Shown: in pieces, positions 16,817 through 26,301 of the stretch
Layout: each line of letters begins with the position of its first letter
Position numbering within the stretch: position 1 is the first letter of the stretch
Origin: Paenibacillus monticola
Lineage (GTDB): Bacteria > Bacillota > Bacilli > Paenibacillales > Paenibacillaceae
Assembly: GCF_009664975.1 (NCBI RefSeq)
Contig: NZ_WJXB01000002.1
Span: forward strand, 970,250-1,034,249
Direction of reading: 5' to 3'
DNA: 64,000 bases
The notes under the pieces: generated by a model
What the model was told of the DNA's origin: nothing
Databases searched by the model: none
What the model saw: only the letters and a program-made list of their open reading frames with translations
Made by a program: the position numbers and the translations under genes

Positions 16817-18499
16817 ATGAACAAAACCTTTTGGAAAGAAGCTGTAGTCTATCAGATTTACCCGCGCAGTTATCAGGACAGCAACGGAGACGGTATTGGC
16901 GACCTGCGGGGAATTATCTCCCGCCTGGATTATTTGCAGAAGCTCGGCGTGGATGTGGTCTGGCTGTCGCCTGTATACAAATCCCCCAATGACGACAATG
17001 GGTATGACATCAGTGATTATGAAGATATTATGGATGAATTCGGCACACTGCGAGATTGGGAAGAGCTGCTGGCCGGCATGCACGAACGCGGTATCAAATT
17101 AATGATGGACCTCGTCATTAATCATTCCTCAGATGAACATGCCTGGTTCTTGGAATCCCGTTCCTCTAAGGATAACCCTTACCGTGACTACTATATTTGG
17201 CGTCCTGGCGGACCGGAAGGTACGCTTCCAAACAACTGGAGCTCCATCTTCAGTGGCCCGGCTTGGGAGCTGGATGAGGCCACCGGTGAATATTACCTGC
17301 ATCTGTTCTCGCGTAAGCAGCCTGACCTGAATTGGGAGAACCCCGAATTACGCGAAGCGTTGTACAAAATGATTACCTTCTGGCTCGACAAAGGTGTAGA
17401 TGGTCTGCGGATGGACGTTATCAATATGATCTCCAAGGTCGACGGCCTGCCTTCCGCCCATAGCGAAGGACTGGCTCCAGGCGAACTGGCTGGCGGTGGA
17501 GAATATTATATGAACGGCCCGCGGGTCCATGAGTATTTGCACGAAATGAATCAACAGGTGCTCTCCAAATATAACATTATGACCGTCGGTGAGACTCCGG
17601 GCGCAACGGTAGAGGATGCAATTGCTTACACGGACGAAGACCGTGAGGAGCTGCAAATGGTGTTCCAATTCGAGCATATGGATGTCGATTCGGGTCCAGG
17701 CGGCAAATGGGATGTGACACCGTGGAGTCTGACCCAGCTGCGTGATATCCTTCACAAATGGCAGATTGGGCTTGCCGAGAAGGGCTGGAACAGCCTCTAC
17801 TTGAATAATCATGACCAGCCCCGTATGGTATCCAGGTTTGGGAATGATGGACAATATCGTGTGATATCGGCCAAAATGCTGGCTACCCTACTGCATACGC
17901 TAAAGGGCACTCCCTACATCTACCAAGGTGAGGAAATTGGCATGACCAATGTGAAATTCCCGTTACTGGAAGACTACCAGGATATCGAGACTCACAACAT
18001 GTATCGGGAAAAAGTGACCGATGGCGGTGCGGATCATGCCACGATTCTGAACGCTATTCATATCAAAGGTCGCGATAACGCCCGCACCCCTATGCAGTGG
18101 GATGCCTCTACCAACGCAGGCTTCACCAATGGGATGCCATGGCTGCGACTTAATCCTAACTATAGCGACATTAACGTAGATCAGGCACTGGCAGATCCAG
18201 ATTCAATCTTTTATTATTACCAGAAACTGATTGCACTGCGGAAACAGAACCCGATCATGGTGTACGGCGAATACGAATTACTCCTGCCAGAACATGAATA
18301 TATTTATGCCTATACCCGCACACTGGAAGCTGACAAATGGCTGGTGCTGCTGAATTTCAGCGAAACTCCACAGTCTGTTGACCTCTCCTTTGAGCTGAGC
18401 AAGATCGCGGAGATCGTCATTGGAAATTACGGAGATCAACCCGTAGAACCTGCAAGCTTACGGCCTTACGAAGCCATCGTATACCGTCTAAATCGCTGA
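16817..18499 (+). CDS. malL: GH13 alpha-glucosidase / oligo-1,6-glucosidase
   Basis: The 560-residue protein is a GH13 enzyme of the oligo-1,6-glucosidase type: WWKEAVVYQIYPRS-like start (here FWKEAVVYQIYPRSYQDSNG), DLVINHSSDEH (region I), GLRMDVINM with the nucleophile Asp (region II), VGETPG with the acid Glu (region III) and NNHDQPR (region IV). It releases glucose from short maltodextrins or isomalto-oligosaccharides in the cytoplasm. A GTG at 16808 is in frame, but ATG 16817 is better placed after AAAGGAG. The gene follows the maltose phosphorylase gene by 14 bases, so the two are surely cotranscribed. Confidence 0.92.
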   Translation: MNKTFWKEAVVYQIYPRSYQDSNGDGIGDLRGIISRLDYLQKLGVDVVWLSPVYKSPNDDNGYDISDYEDIMDEFGTLRDWEELLAGMHERGIKLMMDLVINHSSDEHAWFLESRSSKDNPYRDYYIWRPGGPEGTLPNNWSSIFSGPAWELDEATGEYYLHLFSRKQPDLNWENPELREALYKMITFWLDKGVDGLRMDVINMISKVDGLPSAHSEGLAPGELAGGGEYYMNGPRVHEYLHEMNQQVLSKYNIMTVGETPGATVEDAIAYTDEDREELQMVFQFEHMDVDSGPGGKWDVTPWSLTQLRDILHKWQIGLAEKGWNSLYLNNHDQPRMVSRFGNDGQYRVISAKMLATLLHTLKGTPYIYQGEEIGMTNVKFPLLEDYQDIETHNMYREKVTDGGADHATILNAIHIKGRDNARTPMQWDASTNAGFTNGMPWLRLNPNYSDINVDQALADPDSIFYYYQKLIALRKQNPIMVYGEYELLLPEHEYIYAYTRTLEADKWLVLLNFSETPQSVDLSFELSKIAEIVIGNYGDQPVEPASLRPYEAIVYRLNR

Positions 18500-18634
18500 T
18501 TCTCTGATTGAATTAAACTTAAATAGCAGGTTTATTTAATTAAGCTATGTCCTCAATACCTGCGACCTGTCTTAAGAGAGCACGGAATAACAGGACTGGG
18601 AAGCAGGCACATGATAGTATGGATTTAAAGGGAG

Positions 18635-19504
18635 ATGGCGAACTTGGAATGGCTTATACGGATGAAGAATGCTTTGGACTATATGGAGAGCAAGATGGAG
18701 GAGCCGCTGAACATTGAGGATGTCGCTAAGGTGGCTTACTCCTCCCCCTTCCACTTTCAGCGCATGTTCTACATGCTGACAGGGGTATCAGTCGCAGACT
18801 ATATCCGCAAACGAAGATTAACACTTGCGGCCCAGGAGCTGGCAATCTCCAGGGTCAAAGTGCTTGATCTGGCGCTGAAATACGGATATGACTCCCCCGA
18901 ATCCTTCGCCAAAGCGTTCCGTAAAGCGCACGGTATTGCACCCTCTGCTGCACGGGAGCCAGGGGTACAGCTCAAAGCTTTTCCCCGCCTCTCCTTCCAC
19001 CTATCATTGAAGGGAGATAAGGAAATGGACTACAAAATCGTGGAGAAAGACGCCTTTACCGTAATTGGCAAATCAATTAAGGTTTCAACCAGAGACGGCG
19101 AGAATTTCCGCAGAATTCCGCTCTTCTGGCAGGAAGCCAATGAAGACGGAAGTTCCGATAAGCTGCTTGAGATCAGTGGGAACAAAGACACCCTTGGCAT
19201 CTGTATGGACATGGATCACGCGAACGAGGAATTTTCGTATTGGATTGCTGTGGAGGGAGAACCCGGAACCGGCACTGAGGATTATGCAAGCACAGTCATC
19301 CCCGCTGCTAGCTGGGCCGTATTCACCTCTATTGGACCGATGCCAGATGCGATTCAACAGGTGTGGCAGAGGGTTTTCCAGGAATGGTTCCCGGGAACAG
19401 GTTATGAGCATACGGGCGGACCGGAGTTCGAGTTATACCCGCCGGGCGATCCGAATGCCGAGGATTACCGCTGTGAAGTTTGGGTTCCTGTGAAGAAGAA
19501 ATAA
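18635..19504 (+). CDS. AraC-family regulator with GyrI-like effector domain
   Basis: The 289-residue protein has an N-terminal AraC-type double helix-turn-helix (about 10-108, with VAKVAYSSPFHFQRMF and YGYDSPESFAKAFRKAHG) and a C-terminal GyrI-like/AraC effector-binding domain (about 130-288, with FWQEANEDG and the FELYPPGDP ending). Such proteins sense small, often drug-like molecules; the ligand is unknown. The ATG follows AAGGGAG. It is monocistronic, about 135 bases after malL and ends at a strong terminator, so it is probably not part of the maltose genes. Confidence 0.88.
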   Translation: MANLEWLIRMKNALDYMESKMEEPLNIEDVAKVAYSSPFHFQRMFYMLTGVSVADYIRKRRLTLAAQELAISRVKVLDLALKYGYDSPESFAKAFRKAHGIAPSAAREPGVQLKAFPRLSFHLSLKGDKEMDYKIVEKDAFTVIGKSIKVSTRDGENFRRIPLFWQEANEDGSSDKLLEISGNKDTLGICMDMDHANEEFSYWIAVEGEPGTGTEDYASTVIPAASWAVFTSIGPMPDAIQQVWQRVFQEWFPGTGYEHTGGPEFELYPPGDPNAEDYRCEVWVPVKKK

Positions 19505-19572
19505 GGGATCTACAGTCCGCTATGAAATCAAGCGGAGACAGATCCTCATTATCCTCAAAACCGTTAAAACCA

Positions 19573-19622
19573 GCAGAGCAGCGATTCTCCCGTTATTGGA
19601 GGATCGCTGCTCTGCGTTTTTG
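19573..19622 (+). terminator. Strong terminator after the AraC-family gene
   Basis: GCAGAGCAGCGATTCTCC pairs with GGAGGATCGCTGCTCTGC around CGTTATT (one bulge), followed by GTTTTT. It also insulates the CRISPR array that begins 110 bases later. Confidence 0.9.
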
Positions 19623-19733
19623 GGCCATTGCTGCTTGCTTTAGCACGTTTTAAAGAGTTCATCGCACTTATCAATTTATCCTACATTAAGAAAGTGCTAC
19701 TGGAGATTGACGATGTTTACCTTAATCCAACCG

Positions 19734-20560
19734 ATTTCAATCCACGCTCCCGTGCAGGGAGCGACTACAGCAGGAAACCTGTACAACCACAGTCAGAGCA
19801 TTTCAATCCACGCTCCCGCATAGGGAGCGACCCAGTATTTATATATAAATAAGTTACATTTTGTATTTCAATCCACGCTCCCGCACAGGGAGCGACCCTA
19901 ACGTAAACATCAGCAGGACCAGCGCCCACTGATTTCAATCCACGCTCCCGCACAGAGAGCGACAGCGTTAGAAGATTGTCTAGTAAGGCGCTACAAGATT
20001 TCAATCCACGCTCCCGCACAGGGAGCGACAAACAAGACATATTGCATCCCGTCCAGCGTCAGATTTCAATCCACGCTCCCGCACAGGGAGCGACGCTCAT
20101 TTCTAAAATCATATCGAGCAGATTTAATATTTCAATCCACGCTCCCGCACAGGGAGCGACCTGATTTGCTCATATGATCGCCTCCACTTCGGTTATATTT
20201 CAATCCACGCTCCCGCACAGGGAGCGACATATTACCAGCTTGTGGCCCGGGATGTCATAAAATTTCAATCCACGCTCCCGCACAGGGAGCGACGACTTCG
20301 ACGTCCAGAGAGCACTTGACCAGATCAAGATTTCAATCCACGCTCCCGCACAGGGAGCGACACAAATCGTTCAAGACCTACGAGGACGCACCAAAATTTC
20401 AATCTACGCTCCCGCACAGGGAGCGACTGTTTCTCAGCTACCTTTTTATCTTCTTGCTCTTTATTTCAATCCACGCTCCCGCACAGGGAGCGACTCTAGG
20501 ATTCTTTTCTTTCAAAAATTTCACCAGTATTTCAATCCACGCTCCCGCACAGGGAGCGAC
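19734..20560 (-). CRISPR. CRISPR array 1: 13 repeats, 12 spacers, type I-C-like repeat
   Basis: Thirteen 32-base repeats start at 19734, 19800, 19865, 19932, 19998, 20063, 20129, 20197, 20262, 20330, 20396, 20463 and 20529. As written on the plus strand each begins ATTTCAATCCACGCTCCC and ends GCACAGGGAGCGAC. The natural reading is the reverse strand (GTCGCTCCC...GATTGAAAT), the form typical of type I-C repeats, with the stem GCTCCC/GGGAGC. Spacers are 33-36 bases. The copies at the low-coordinate end (first, second, fourth) carry mutations, so that end is the old trailer, and the leader is at 20561-20740. One repeat near the leader (20396) reads AATCTACG. Confidence 0.98.
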
Positions 20561-20740
20561 TGCGGTTTTACACTTAAAAACAGCATAAAACCATTTTAAC
20601 TTTTCTTATATTTACTTTATTACGCTAGATACCAAACAGCAGTGATGCCTTTTTCAATATTTCATACAAATAATGTAATAAATTCGGTGCGAAGGACCCG
20701 GGGATTTCATGTGCGCTCTACATTCGCACTGCAAAATCAA
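20561..20740 (-). promoter_or_regulatory. Leader of CRISPR array 1
   Basis: This AT-rich stretch abuts the newest repeat and is nearly identical to the region next to array 3 (35533-35705), starting TGCGGTTTTACACTTAAAAA. Its distal end has the inverted repeat GGTGCGAA...TTCGCAC (20686-20729) flanking CCCGGGGATTTCATG, also present in the leader of array 2. The promoter and integration signals are expected here. Confidence 0.85.
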
Positions 20741-21271
20741 ACGAACTCTGATCAATACTATAGCCTATTTTAGTTACACGCTTAATTATAGTTGTTAATA
20801 GATTCGTAAACTACGGTCTGTCCAAATTTTCTTTTGACTAATTTGCTAAAACAGTTACTCCTGAAAAAGTAAATATTCGTAAAAGAAAGAATTTGAGCAG
20901 GCTAATTTCCGCCTCTCCACCGATATGTAATCGCTTCAAGCCCTTGAACGGATTTTTTGTTTTCATATGAGATTCGCTCCATACTCCTCTTGCCTTTTGG
21001 GGGCAACTGGATAACTTCACGTCAAGTCCGGCGCTTGCAGTCTCGTTCTTTTTGCTGGAGAACCCTCGCTACTACTTAGGGCGCTTTCCCAAACTACTGA
21101 ATGTGGGCTCCAGTGGCGGGAACGAGTAACTCATCGTCCTCTGCCGATTTCAAACTACGTAAGTTGAGATAGTAATATTCATTTCAGATTATTAAAGATA
21201 AAGTTGAATTCATAATGAAGTTTGCGGCAAAATAGCGGCAATGATATAATAATGTTAAGGATGGTGATTTC
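20741..21271. other. Intergenic stretch, nothing recognised
   Basis: About 530 bases lie between the leader of array 1 and the Fic gene. Only short frames without ribosome binding sites occur. The part from 21000 to 21150 is richer in G and C than its surroundings and could be a remnant of something, but I recognise no family. No repeat of the CRISPR type is present. Confidence 0.6.
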
Positions 21272-22393
21272 ATGTTTACACCAAAATATTTAATAACCGA
21301 TCACATTGCCCTTAGGCTAATGGATATACAACGTGCCAGCGCAGTAGTTGATCTGCTTCCTTTGCCTGCAGCAATCCTCGACTTGCTCAAGAAAGAATCT
21401 ATGGAGAAGACAGTAATTCTCTCAACAAAGATCGAAGGAAATACACTCGATGAGGCGACAAAAAGAAAAGTCCTGTACCAAAACAGCAATGATAGTGAGG
21501 AACAGGAAGTATATAACTTAATGAAGGCGTTGGAATACCTTGATGAAGCCGAAAAAAGACAACTCCCTGTCACTGAGGAGTTAATCAAGAAACTACATGC
21601 CATTATTAGAATATCGCATGGTAGGAGACCGCGCATTAGCGAATATCGCGATGAGCAAAATCAAGTGGGTAGTCGCAATGCCTCAGGATTCTATCTGCCT
21701 CCGGAGTGGAAGGATGTTCCATTATTAATGGAGGATCTGGTTGCCTGGATTAATTATCCAGAAACCCATTCAATTCCGACTCCGATCACAGCGGGGATAT
21801 TTATGTGGCAATTTTTGACGATCCACCCTTATTTGGATGGGAATGGCCGGACTGCACGTATGGTAACGACCTATCTCCTTCGTCGCGGTGGATATGGCTT
21901 GAAAGGGCTGTTCGTACTTGAGAATTTCTATGATCGTAATTTGGCAGAATACTATCGCAGACTTCAATTAGGCCTGCATCACAATTTTTATTTTGGGAGG
22001 AATGAGGCCGATTTGACCCCATGGCTTGATTTTTTTGTTGAGGGTCTGGCAGAAGTCTTTCAAGAGGCCGCATCTATTGTGGTGGAAAAATCCGCTCAAA
22101 TGACGAAAATCGAACCGGAGCTAATTCGAAAGTTAGACCCTCAGCAAAGAATGGTATTCGCCCAGTTAACTTTTAAACAAGATACGATAACGACTAGTGA
22201 GATGAGGGAACTCCTTCACTTGTCAGATCGCTCGATAAGAGAAAAGATAGGTCACTGGAGGCAAGCTGAGTTTATCGAACCACGTGATCTTGGTGCGAAA
22301 AGAGTTCGTTCCATTAAATTGACGGAGGATTACGAGCGATTAGCACAGGAAATTCGCAAAGCTCCCGAAAAGTTTACTCATTTAATTAAATGA
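21272..22393 (+). CDS. Fic-domain protein (putative AMPylase) with winged-helix C-terminus
   Basis: The 373-residue protein carries the Fic active site IHPYLDGNGRTAR near residue 184 (catalytic His, then DGNGR) and the N-terminal inhibitory helix motif STKIEGN near residue 51, as in self-inhibited class II Fic proteins. The C-terminal part (about 290-370, with TTSEMRELLHLSDRSIREKI) looks like a winged helix-turn-helix. Fic proteins transfer AMP or other nucleotides to target proteins; the target is unknown. It sits alone, on the plus strand, between CRISPR arrays 1 and 2, with its own terminator, opposite to the cas genes. The start follows GGATGGTGAT. It could be a passenger of the defence island. 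Confidence 0.93.
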   Translation: MFTPKYLITDHIALRLMDIQRASAVVDLLPLPAAILDLLKKESMEKTVILSTKIEGNTLDEATKRKVLYQNSNDSEEQEVYNLMKALEYLDEAEKRQLPVTEELIKKLHAIIRISHGRRPRISEYRDEQNQVGSRNASGFYLPPEWKDVPLLMEDLVAWINYPETHSIPTPITAGIFMWQFLTIHPYLDGNGRTARMVTTYLLRRGGYGLKGLFVLENFYDRNLAEYYRRLQLGLHHNFYFGRNEADLTPWLDFFVEGLAEVFQEAASIVVEKSAQMTKIEPELIRKLDPQQRMVFAQLTFKQDTITTSEMRELLHLSDRSIREKIGHWRQAEFIEPRDLGAKRVRSIKLTEDYERLAQEIRKAPEKFTHLIK

Positions 22394-22483
22394 GTTGTGA
22401 TTAAGCATTATCAATAACGCTAAATAATCCGATAATTTTATGGAGTTATGGCATTGTAAACTGAACAAACTATTCATATTTTC

Positions 22484-22532
22484 AAAAGTCTATTCCATAA
22501 GCCAAAAACGGCTACTTGGTATAGACTTTTTT
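22484..22532 (+). terminator. Terminator after the Fic gene
   Basis: AAAAGTCTATTCCATAAGCC pairs with GGCTACTTGGTATAGACTTTT (small mismatches) around AAAAAC, followed by a T run. It lies 90 bases after the stop and just before the old end of CRISPR array 2. Confidence 0.75.
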
Positions 22533-22556
22533 ATTGGACTAGGATCAACGTTTAGA

Positions 22557-23431
22557 ATTTCAATCCACGCTCTCTAAATAGGGAGCGACAGTGGGTACTG
22601 ACCTGATGCAAGACAACGAATGGATATTTCCAACCCACATGTTAGGAATATGTCGCAACCTATGCAAGCGCATTTCAATCCAGAATTCCCGCATGGGGAG
22701 CGACTTAAATTTAAGTCCGGCAGCAAATGGGGCACGGAATTTCAATCCACGCTCCCCATGGGGAGCGACAGCAGAAAATGAAGCTAAGGCACACTGTAAA
22801 AAAATTTCAATCTACGCTCCCGCATGGGAAGCGACTGAGATGGTCGCACAGCTCAACGCTGGGGATCTAATTTCAATCCACGCTCCCGTATGGGAAGCGA
22901 CATCCAGATGTTCAAGCCAAACTGAGCAAAATCATATTTCAATCCACGCTCCCGCATGGGGAGCGACTCGCATTGATCAGTTGGCTTCCGCAGTTAGTAA
23001 TATTTCAATCCACGCTCTCACATGGGGAGCGACTAAGGAGTAAATCCAGCATGAGCAGATATTCAGAATTTCAATCCACGCTCCCGCATGGGGAGCGACG
23101 ATTTATGGCATGCTCTTAGGCGGTGAATGACGGATATTTCAATCCACGCTCCCGCATGGGGAGCGACGGGATTACACCGATGATCAATATCAGGCCTTTT
23201 ATATTTCAATCCACGCTCCCGCATGGGGAGCGACTTATTAACGTGACTGCTTCTAATTTCTCTAACCTATTTCAATCCACGCTCCCGCATGGGGAGCGAC
23301 TAAGCAACTCACCATCACGTTCAACCCATGGAATATTTCAATCCACGCTCCCGCATGGGGAGCGACTCGGCATAATGGATTTTCCATATCAATCGTTGTA
23401 TTTCAATCCACGCTCCCGCATGGGGAGCGAC
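22557..23431 (-). CRISPR. CRISPR array 2: 13 repeats, 12 spacers, GCATG-loop variant
   Basis: Repeats start at 22557, 22672, 22739, 22804, 22870, 22936, 23002, 23068, 23136, 23203, 23269, 23335 and 23400. The consensus is the 32-base I-C-like repeat with GCATGGGGAGCGAC at its plus-strand end. The first three copies are decayed (33, 33 and 31 bases, altered stems), and the first spacer is unusually long (about 82 bases), probably with one repeat lost or erased. Decay at the low end shows that it reads on the minus strand, away from the leader at 23432-23591. It follows directly behind the cas operon on the same strand. Confidence 0.98.
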
Positions 23432-23591
23432 GGCGATTTCCGACTAAAAAAAGGATGAAAAACCTTTTTAAAAGCAATAAAACCACTTAATTCATTAATG
23501 AATAGGCTGACTCATCCATTATACATACAAATAATGTAATAAACGTGGTGCGGAGGACCCGGGGATTTCATGAGAGCTTGGGGTTCGCACC
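23432..23591 (-). promoter_or_regulatory. Leader of CRISPR array 2
   Basis: The stretch between the newest repeat and the stop codon of the last cas gene. Its distal part shares CATACAAATAATGTAATAAA and the stem GGTGCG...CGCACC (23547-23591, enclosing CCCGGGGATTTCATG) with the leaders of arrays 1 and 3; its proximal part differs from theirs. The stem ends nine bases from the cas operon stop, so the leader also serves as the operon's 3' end. Confidence 0.8.
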
Positions 23592-23599
23592 AGACTCTC

Positions 23600-25897
23600 C
23601 TATCTTTCCAAAACCCAATTTGCAGGATAGCCTCCTCCCTTTTTCCCACCTTCACGATCAGAGGTAGAAATTTTATATTCTAAATTATCCCAATTACAAT
23701 GATTTTCTTTCCCTGCAAAGTCTATCTCTTGCTTACTCCGAATATATCGGTCCAGATGAATCCGATTGAAGAGATCAGGGCCGTTCATAGCCTCAATAAA
23801 AGCATCAATATACTCAGTATAATTACTTTGCAACTCATCGCTCGTATTAACAATCAACGATTCAAAATCGTTGCCTTGTTTCTCTAGACAAAGATCCTTA
23901 ATCTTGAACTGCACTTTTCCGTAACCGTATGGCTTCGCACCACCAATTAACTCATACAGTGTCTCAGGCTTTAAAGTTCCGTCAGCCCTTTTGTTCATTT
24001 TAACAATGCTTTGGGAATGGTTTAGATACTTCTGTACATCCCCTCTATACTTCTGACTCTCCAGCAATAGTTCAATATCCAAGGAAAGCAGTACCAACCC
24101 CAATTCCTGCTGCGAAAGATTAGAGAAATAAATTTTGCCGTCCATATTATTAATATTCTGTTTACTAAAAACGGTTTTCACTGTCTCCATATTTTTACGT
24201 TCTCCAGAAGGGTGATATGGAACCGTATCCTTAAGAATATGATAGTATTTATAGCCGTTTAATTGTTGAGAGGGGTTGGGCATACTGCCTTTCGCTGTTG
24301 TATAACCTTGCGGAACTCCCTTTTTGGGTCGCAAGTACATCCCACCCGCCGAAGCGTAGGGAGACATCAACAGAAATGGTTTTTTATCACCCTCAAAGTC
24401 AGCCTCTCCCTTCAAATCAACAGGGCTGAATCTCAATCGAGATTTGTAGCCTTCTTCCCCCTTGACAGAAATATAACCGAATAGCGCCTGTGCGTAATCC
24501 AGCAATTGTTCCGCAGGGTCTCCAAGCAAACCTTTCAGTTGATGACCGAAGGGCACTTTAAAATAAGGCGTACGGCCGATACGCAATGGAACCTTCTCAT
24601 GATTTACATTGTCTTGATAAAAAACAATTGGCATTTCTCTCCCACAAGCCTTAAACAATTCTGTGTATTCATCGAATACATTATAAAATGATTTTGAGGT
24701 GGATCGCATTTTATTATAAAGTAATTTGTAAGTCTCAATGACCGCGGGCGGAACCGGTATCTTTTCCTGCTGTTTATCCGCTTCTCCAATCAGATAGTGG
24801 CTTCGTTTGGAGCTGGCGTTAGTAGAATTGTATAAAAAACCTTTCTGTCCTCCCTCTTTAATGGGTGAGATAGAAAGTGAAGATATATAAGTACCGCTTG
24901 CTATGAAATTAACATTTTTCTGAAAAGGTTTAAAATTTGGGTTTACTGGAACCACCTTATTTTTATACATTAAATGAATCTCTGCCTTTAACCTCCATCT
25001 TTCGGACATCTTGGTAAACAATGGCTCAAGCTTTTCATTGCCCACCTTATCTTGCAGTGCGCTTATTAATTGCTCTTGAAGTACAACCAAATCAGGATTG
25101 TAACCCTTAATATGTGTATTAAAGGCAAAATCATTTGTGAAAATTCTTTTAATTATTTCTTCCACTTCTTTCGTTATTTCCCCTTTTAAACTACTGCGAC
25201 GAATCCCACTTATATCCTTATCTAATTCTTCAATCTCCCGATAAGGTTTACTCAATTTTTGAATCAGGTTAGAATCTGCTTTTCCATTCCGATAATTTAT
25301 TCCCCATTGAAATAAATGGTTATCACGGTCTAGCAAGCCCTTGGTTACAAGTTCAAACTCTTTAATTGACACAAAATTGTTATCTCCGAAAGGTTTAGCT
25401 GGAATAATATAATACTCATTTCCTACTTTCTCAAGAAAGCCGGCACGCACCACTTGCTCAATCTTTTTATTCCCTTGAGTACTCCCAATTCCCAACAAAT
25501 CTTTATAGGCATTACTGCTAATCGCCTCACCCGCCGGTTTCATAAGCTCCCGATACAACATTTCGCTGCGATCAATGAATTCGGGGTAGCTGGCGCTTAG
25601 CATTTCGACATTGGCGCGGATTCTGCCCCGGATCTGGCTTCCACTGATGAAATAGTTGCCGCCTGCATCTGCCCCAGCCCTCTTTCTGACTTCAAGTGCA
25701 AGGTCTGAATGGGGTGTAATCCGATAAGAGAGATAGCCCGATAAGGGGAACTCTGCATTGCCGTCATGAGACGGAACTTCAGATTTCAGGTATGGATACT
25801 CCGTAGCAGCAGCGGGCTTTACTTCATCACCAGCAAAAGGTACAAAATCATACGGCAGCGTTACCGGATGCGGGGCTGAACGATTTGCTTTATTCAT
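23600..25897 (-). CDS. Large type III RAMP protein, TIGR03986-like (Cas7 with insertion)
   Basis: The 765-residue product begins with a RAMP-type part: PYDFVPF near residue 15, then SDLALEVRKR followed by NYFISGSQIRGRIRANVEML (the usual helix-capping S-x-I-R-G element, about 95-115). A long central region follows (about 150-400), and a second RAMP-like part ends with GGAKPYGYGKVQFKI (about 668-682, glycine-rich loop). This layout fits the TIGR03986 family, the Cas7-insertion subunit of type III-D complexes. It would form one backbone subunit holding crRNA. It is the last gene of the operon. Its ATG overlaps the stop of the preceding gene (ATGA). Family assignment is from memory of the motifs; no obvious catalytic Asp can be pointed out. 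Confidence 0.82.
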   Translation of the reverse strand: MNKANRSAPHPVTLPYDFVPFAGDEVKPAAATEYPYLKSEVPSHDGNAEFPLSGYLSYRITPHSDLALEVRKRAGADAGGNYFISGSQIRGRIRANVEMLSASYPEFIDRSEMLYRELMKPAGEAISSNAYKDLLGIGSTQGNKKIEQVVRAGFLEKVGNEYYIIPAKPFGDNNFVSIKEFELVTKGLLDRDNHLFQWGINYRNGKADSNLIQKLSKPYREIEELDKDISGIRRSSLKGEITKEVEEIIKRIFTNDFAFNTHIKGYNPDLVVLQEQLISALQDKVGNEKLEPLFTKMSERWRLKAEIHLMYKNKVVPVNPNFKPFQKNVNFIASGTYISSLSISPIKEGGQKGFLYNSTNASSKRSHYLIGEADKQQEKIPVPPAVIETYKLLYNKMRSTSKSFYNVFDEYTELFKACGREMPIVFYQDNVNHEKVPLRIGRTPYFKVPFGHQLKGLLGDPAEQLLDYAQALFGYISVKGEEGYKSRLRFSPVDLKGEADFEGDKKPFLLMSPYASAGGMYLRPKKGVPQGYTTAKGSMPNPSQQLNGYKYYHILKDTVPYHPSGERKNMETVKTVFSKQNINNMDGKIYFSNLSQQELGLVLLSLDIELLLESQKYRGDVQKYLNHSQSIVKMNKRADGTLKPETLYELIGGAKPYGYGKVQFKIKDLCLEKQGNDFESLIVNTSDELQSNYTEYIDAFIEAMNGPDLFNRIHLDRYIRSKQEIDFAGKENHCNWDNLEYKISTSDREGGKKGGGYPANWVLER

Positions 25898-26301
25898 TGC
25901 TTAGCCCTCATTTCCAGGTCGTACAGCATGGTCTGCTTAACATAAGCCAGATCGTCCTCGTAATCTATATATTCTTTAACAATAAGCGTATTATAGCTAT
26001 ACTTGTTGTCTTCGATTTCATAGCAACGGGTAAGGATTTCCATAGTAGGATCGACTACTTCCAGCGGAAGCAAGGGCCTGTAAGCAACTAACTGACGCTT
26101 CACTCGGGCCGCGAATACTTCCTGTTCTTTATTGAAAAAATGGGCTTCCAGCACCTCATCTCGTTCCAGCGCTAAGACCAGTTCCCGATACTGTAAATCA
26201 TCTACTTTGCCCACGAGAATTCGATCGAATAAATGAACGATAAACGAGAACTGTTCCATTGGCAGTTCTGACAGTTTAAACAAGTTCTGCGGCTTCGTCA
26301 T
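25894..26301 (-). CDS. Small CRISPR operon protein, Csx19/Cas11-like candidate
   Basis: This 135-residue protein is hydrophilic, without Cys or membrane segments, and seems mixed helical (PMEQFSFIVHLFDRILVG, then LAYVKQTMLYDLEMRAKQ at the end). I recognise no motif. Its position, between the double cas7 and the large cas7 with ATGA overlaps on both sides, is where csx19 lies in the type III-D2/III-Dv loci I recall, so Csx19 is the first guess and a Cas11-type small subunit the second. It is certainly translated in step with its neighbours. Confidence 0.6.
   Translation of the reverse strand: MTKPQNLFKLSELPMEQFSFIVHLFDRILVGKVDDLQYRELVLALERDEVLEAHFFNKEQEVFAARVKRQLVAYRPLLPLEVVDPTMEILTRCYEIEDNKYSYNTLIVKEYIDYEDDLAYVKQTMLYDLEMRAKQ

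Noticed and set aside
19628..20588. Open frames with repeated peptides such as SIHAPAQGAT, FQSTLPHRER and NPRSRTGSD
   Set aside because: They are translations of the CRISPR repeats in array 1. The same peptides recur in arrays 2-4 and are a well-known annotation artefact.
20838..21020. 60-codon minus-strand frame next to leader 1
   Set aside because: No start signal, no motif, no similarity to the cas genes; treated as noncoding.
22560..23458. Open frames over array 2
   Set aside because: Repeat-derived, same peptides with a GCATG variant.
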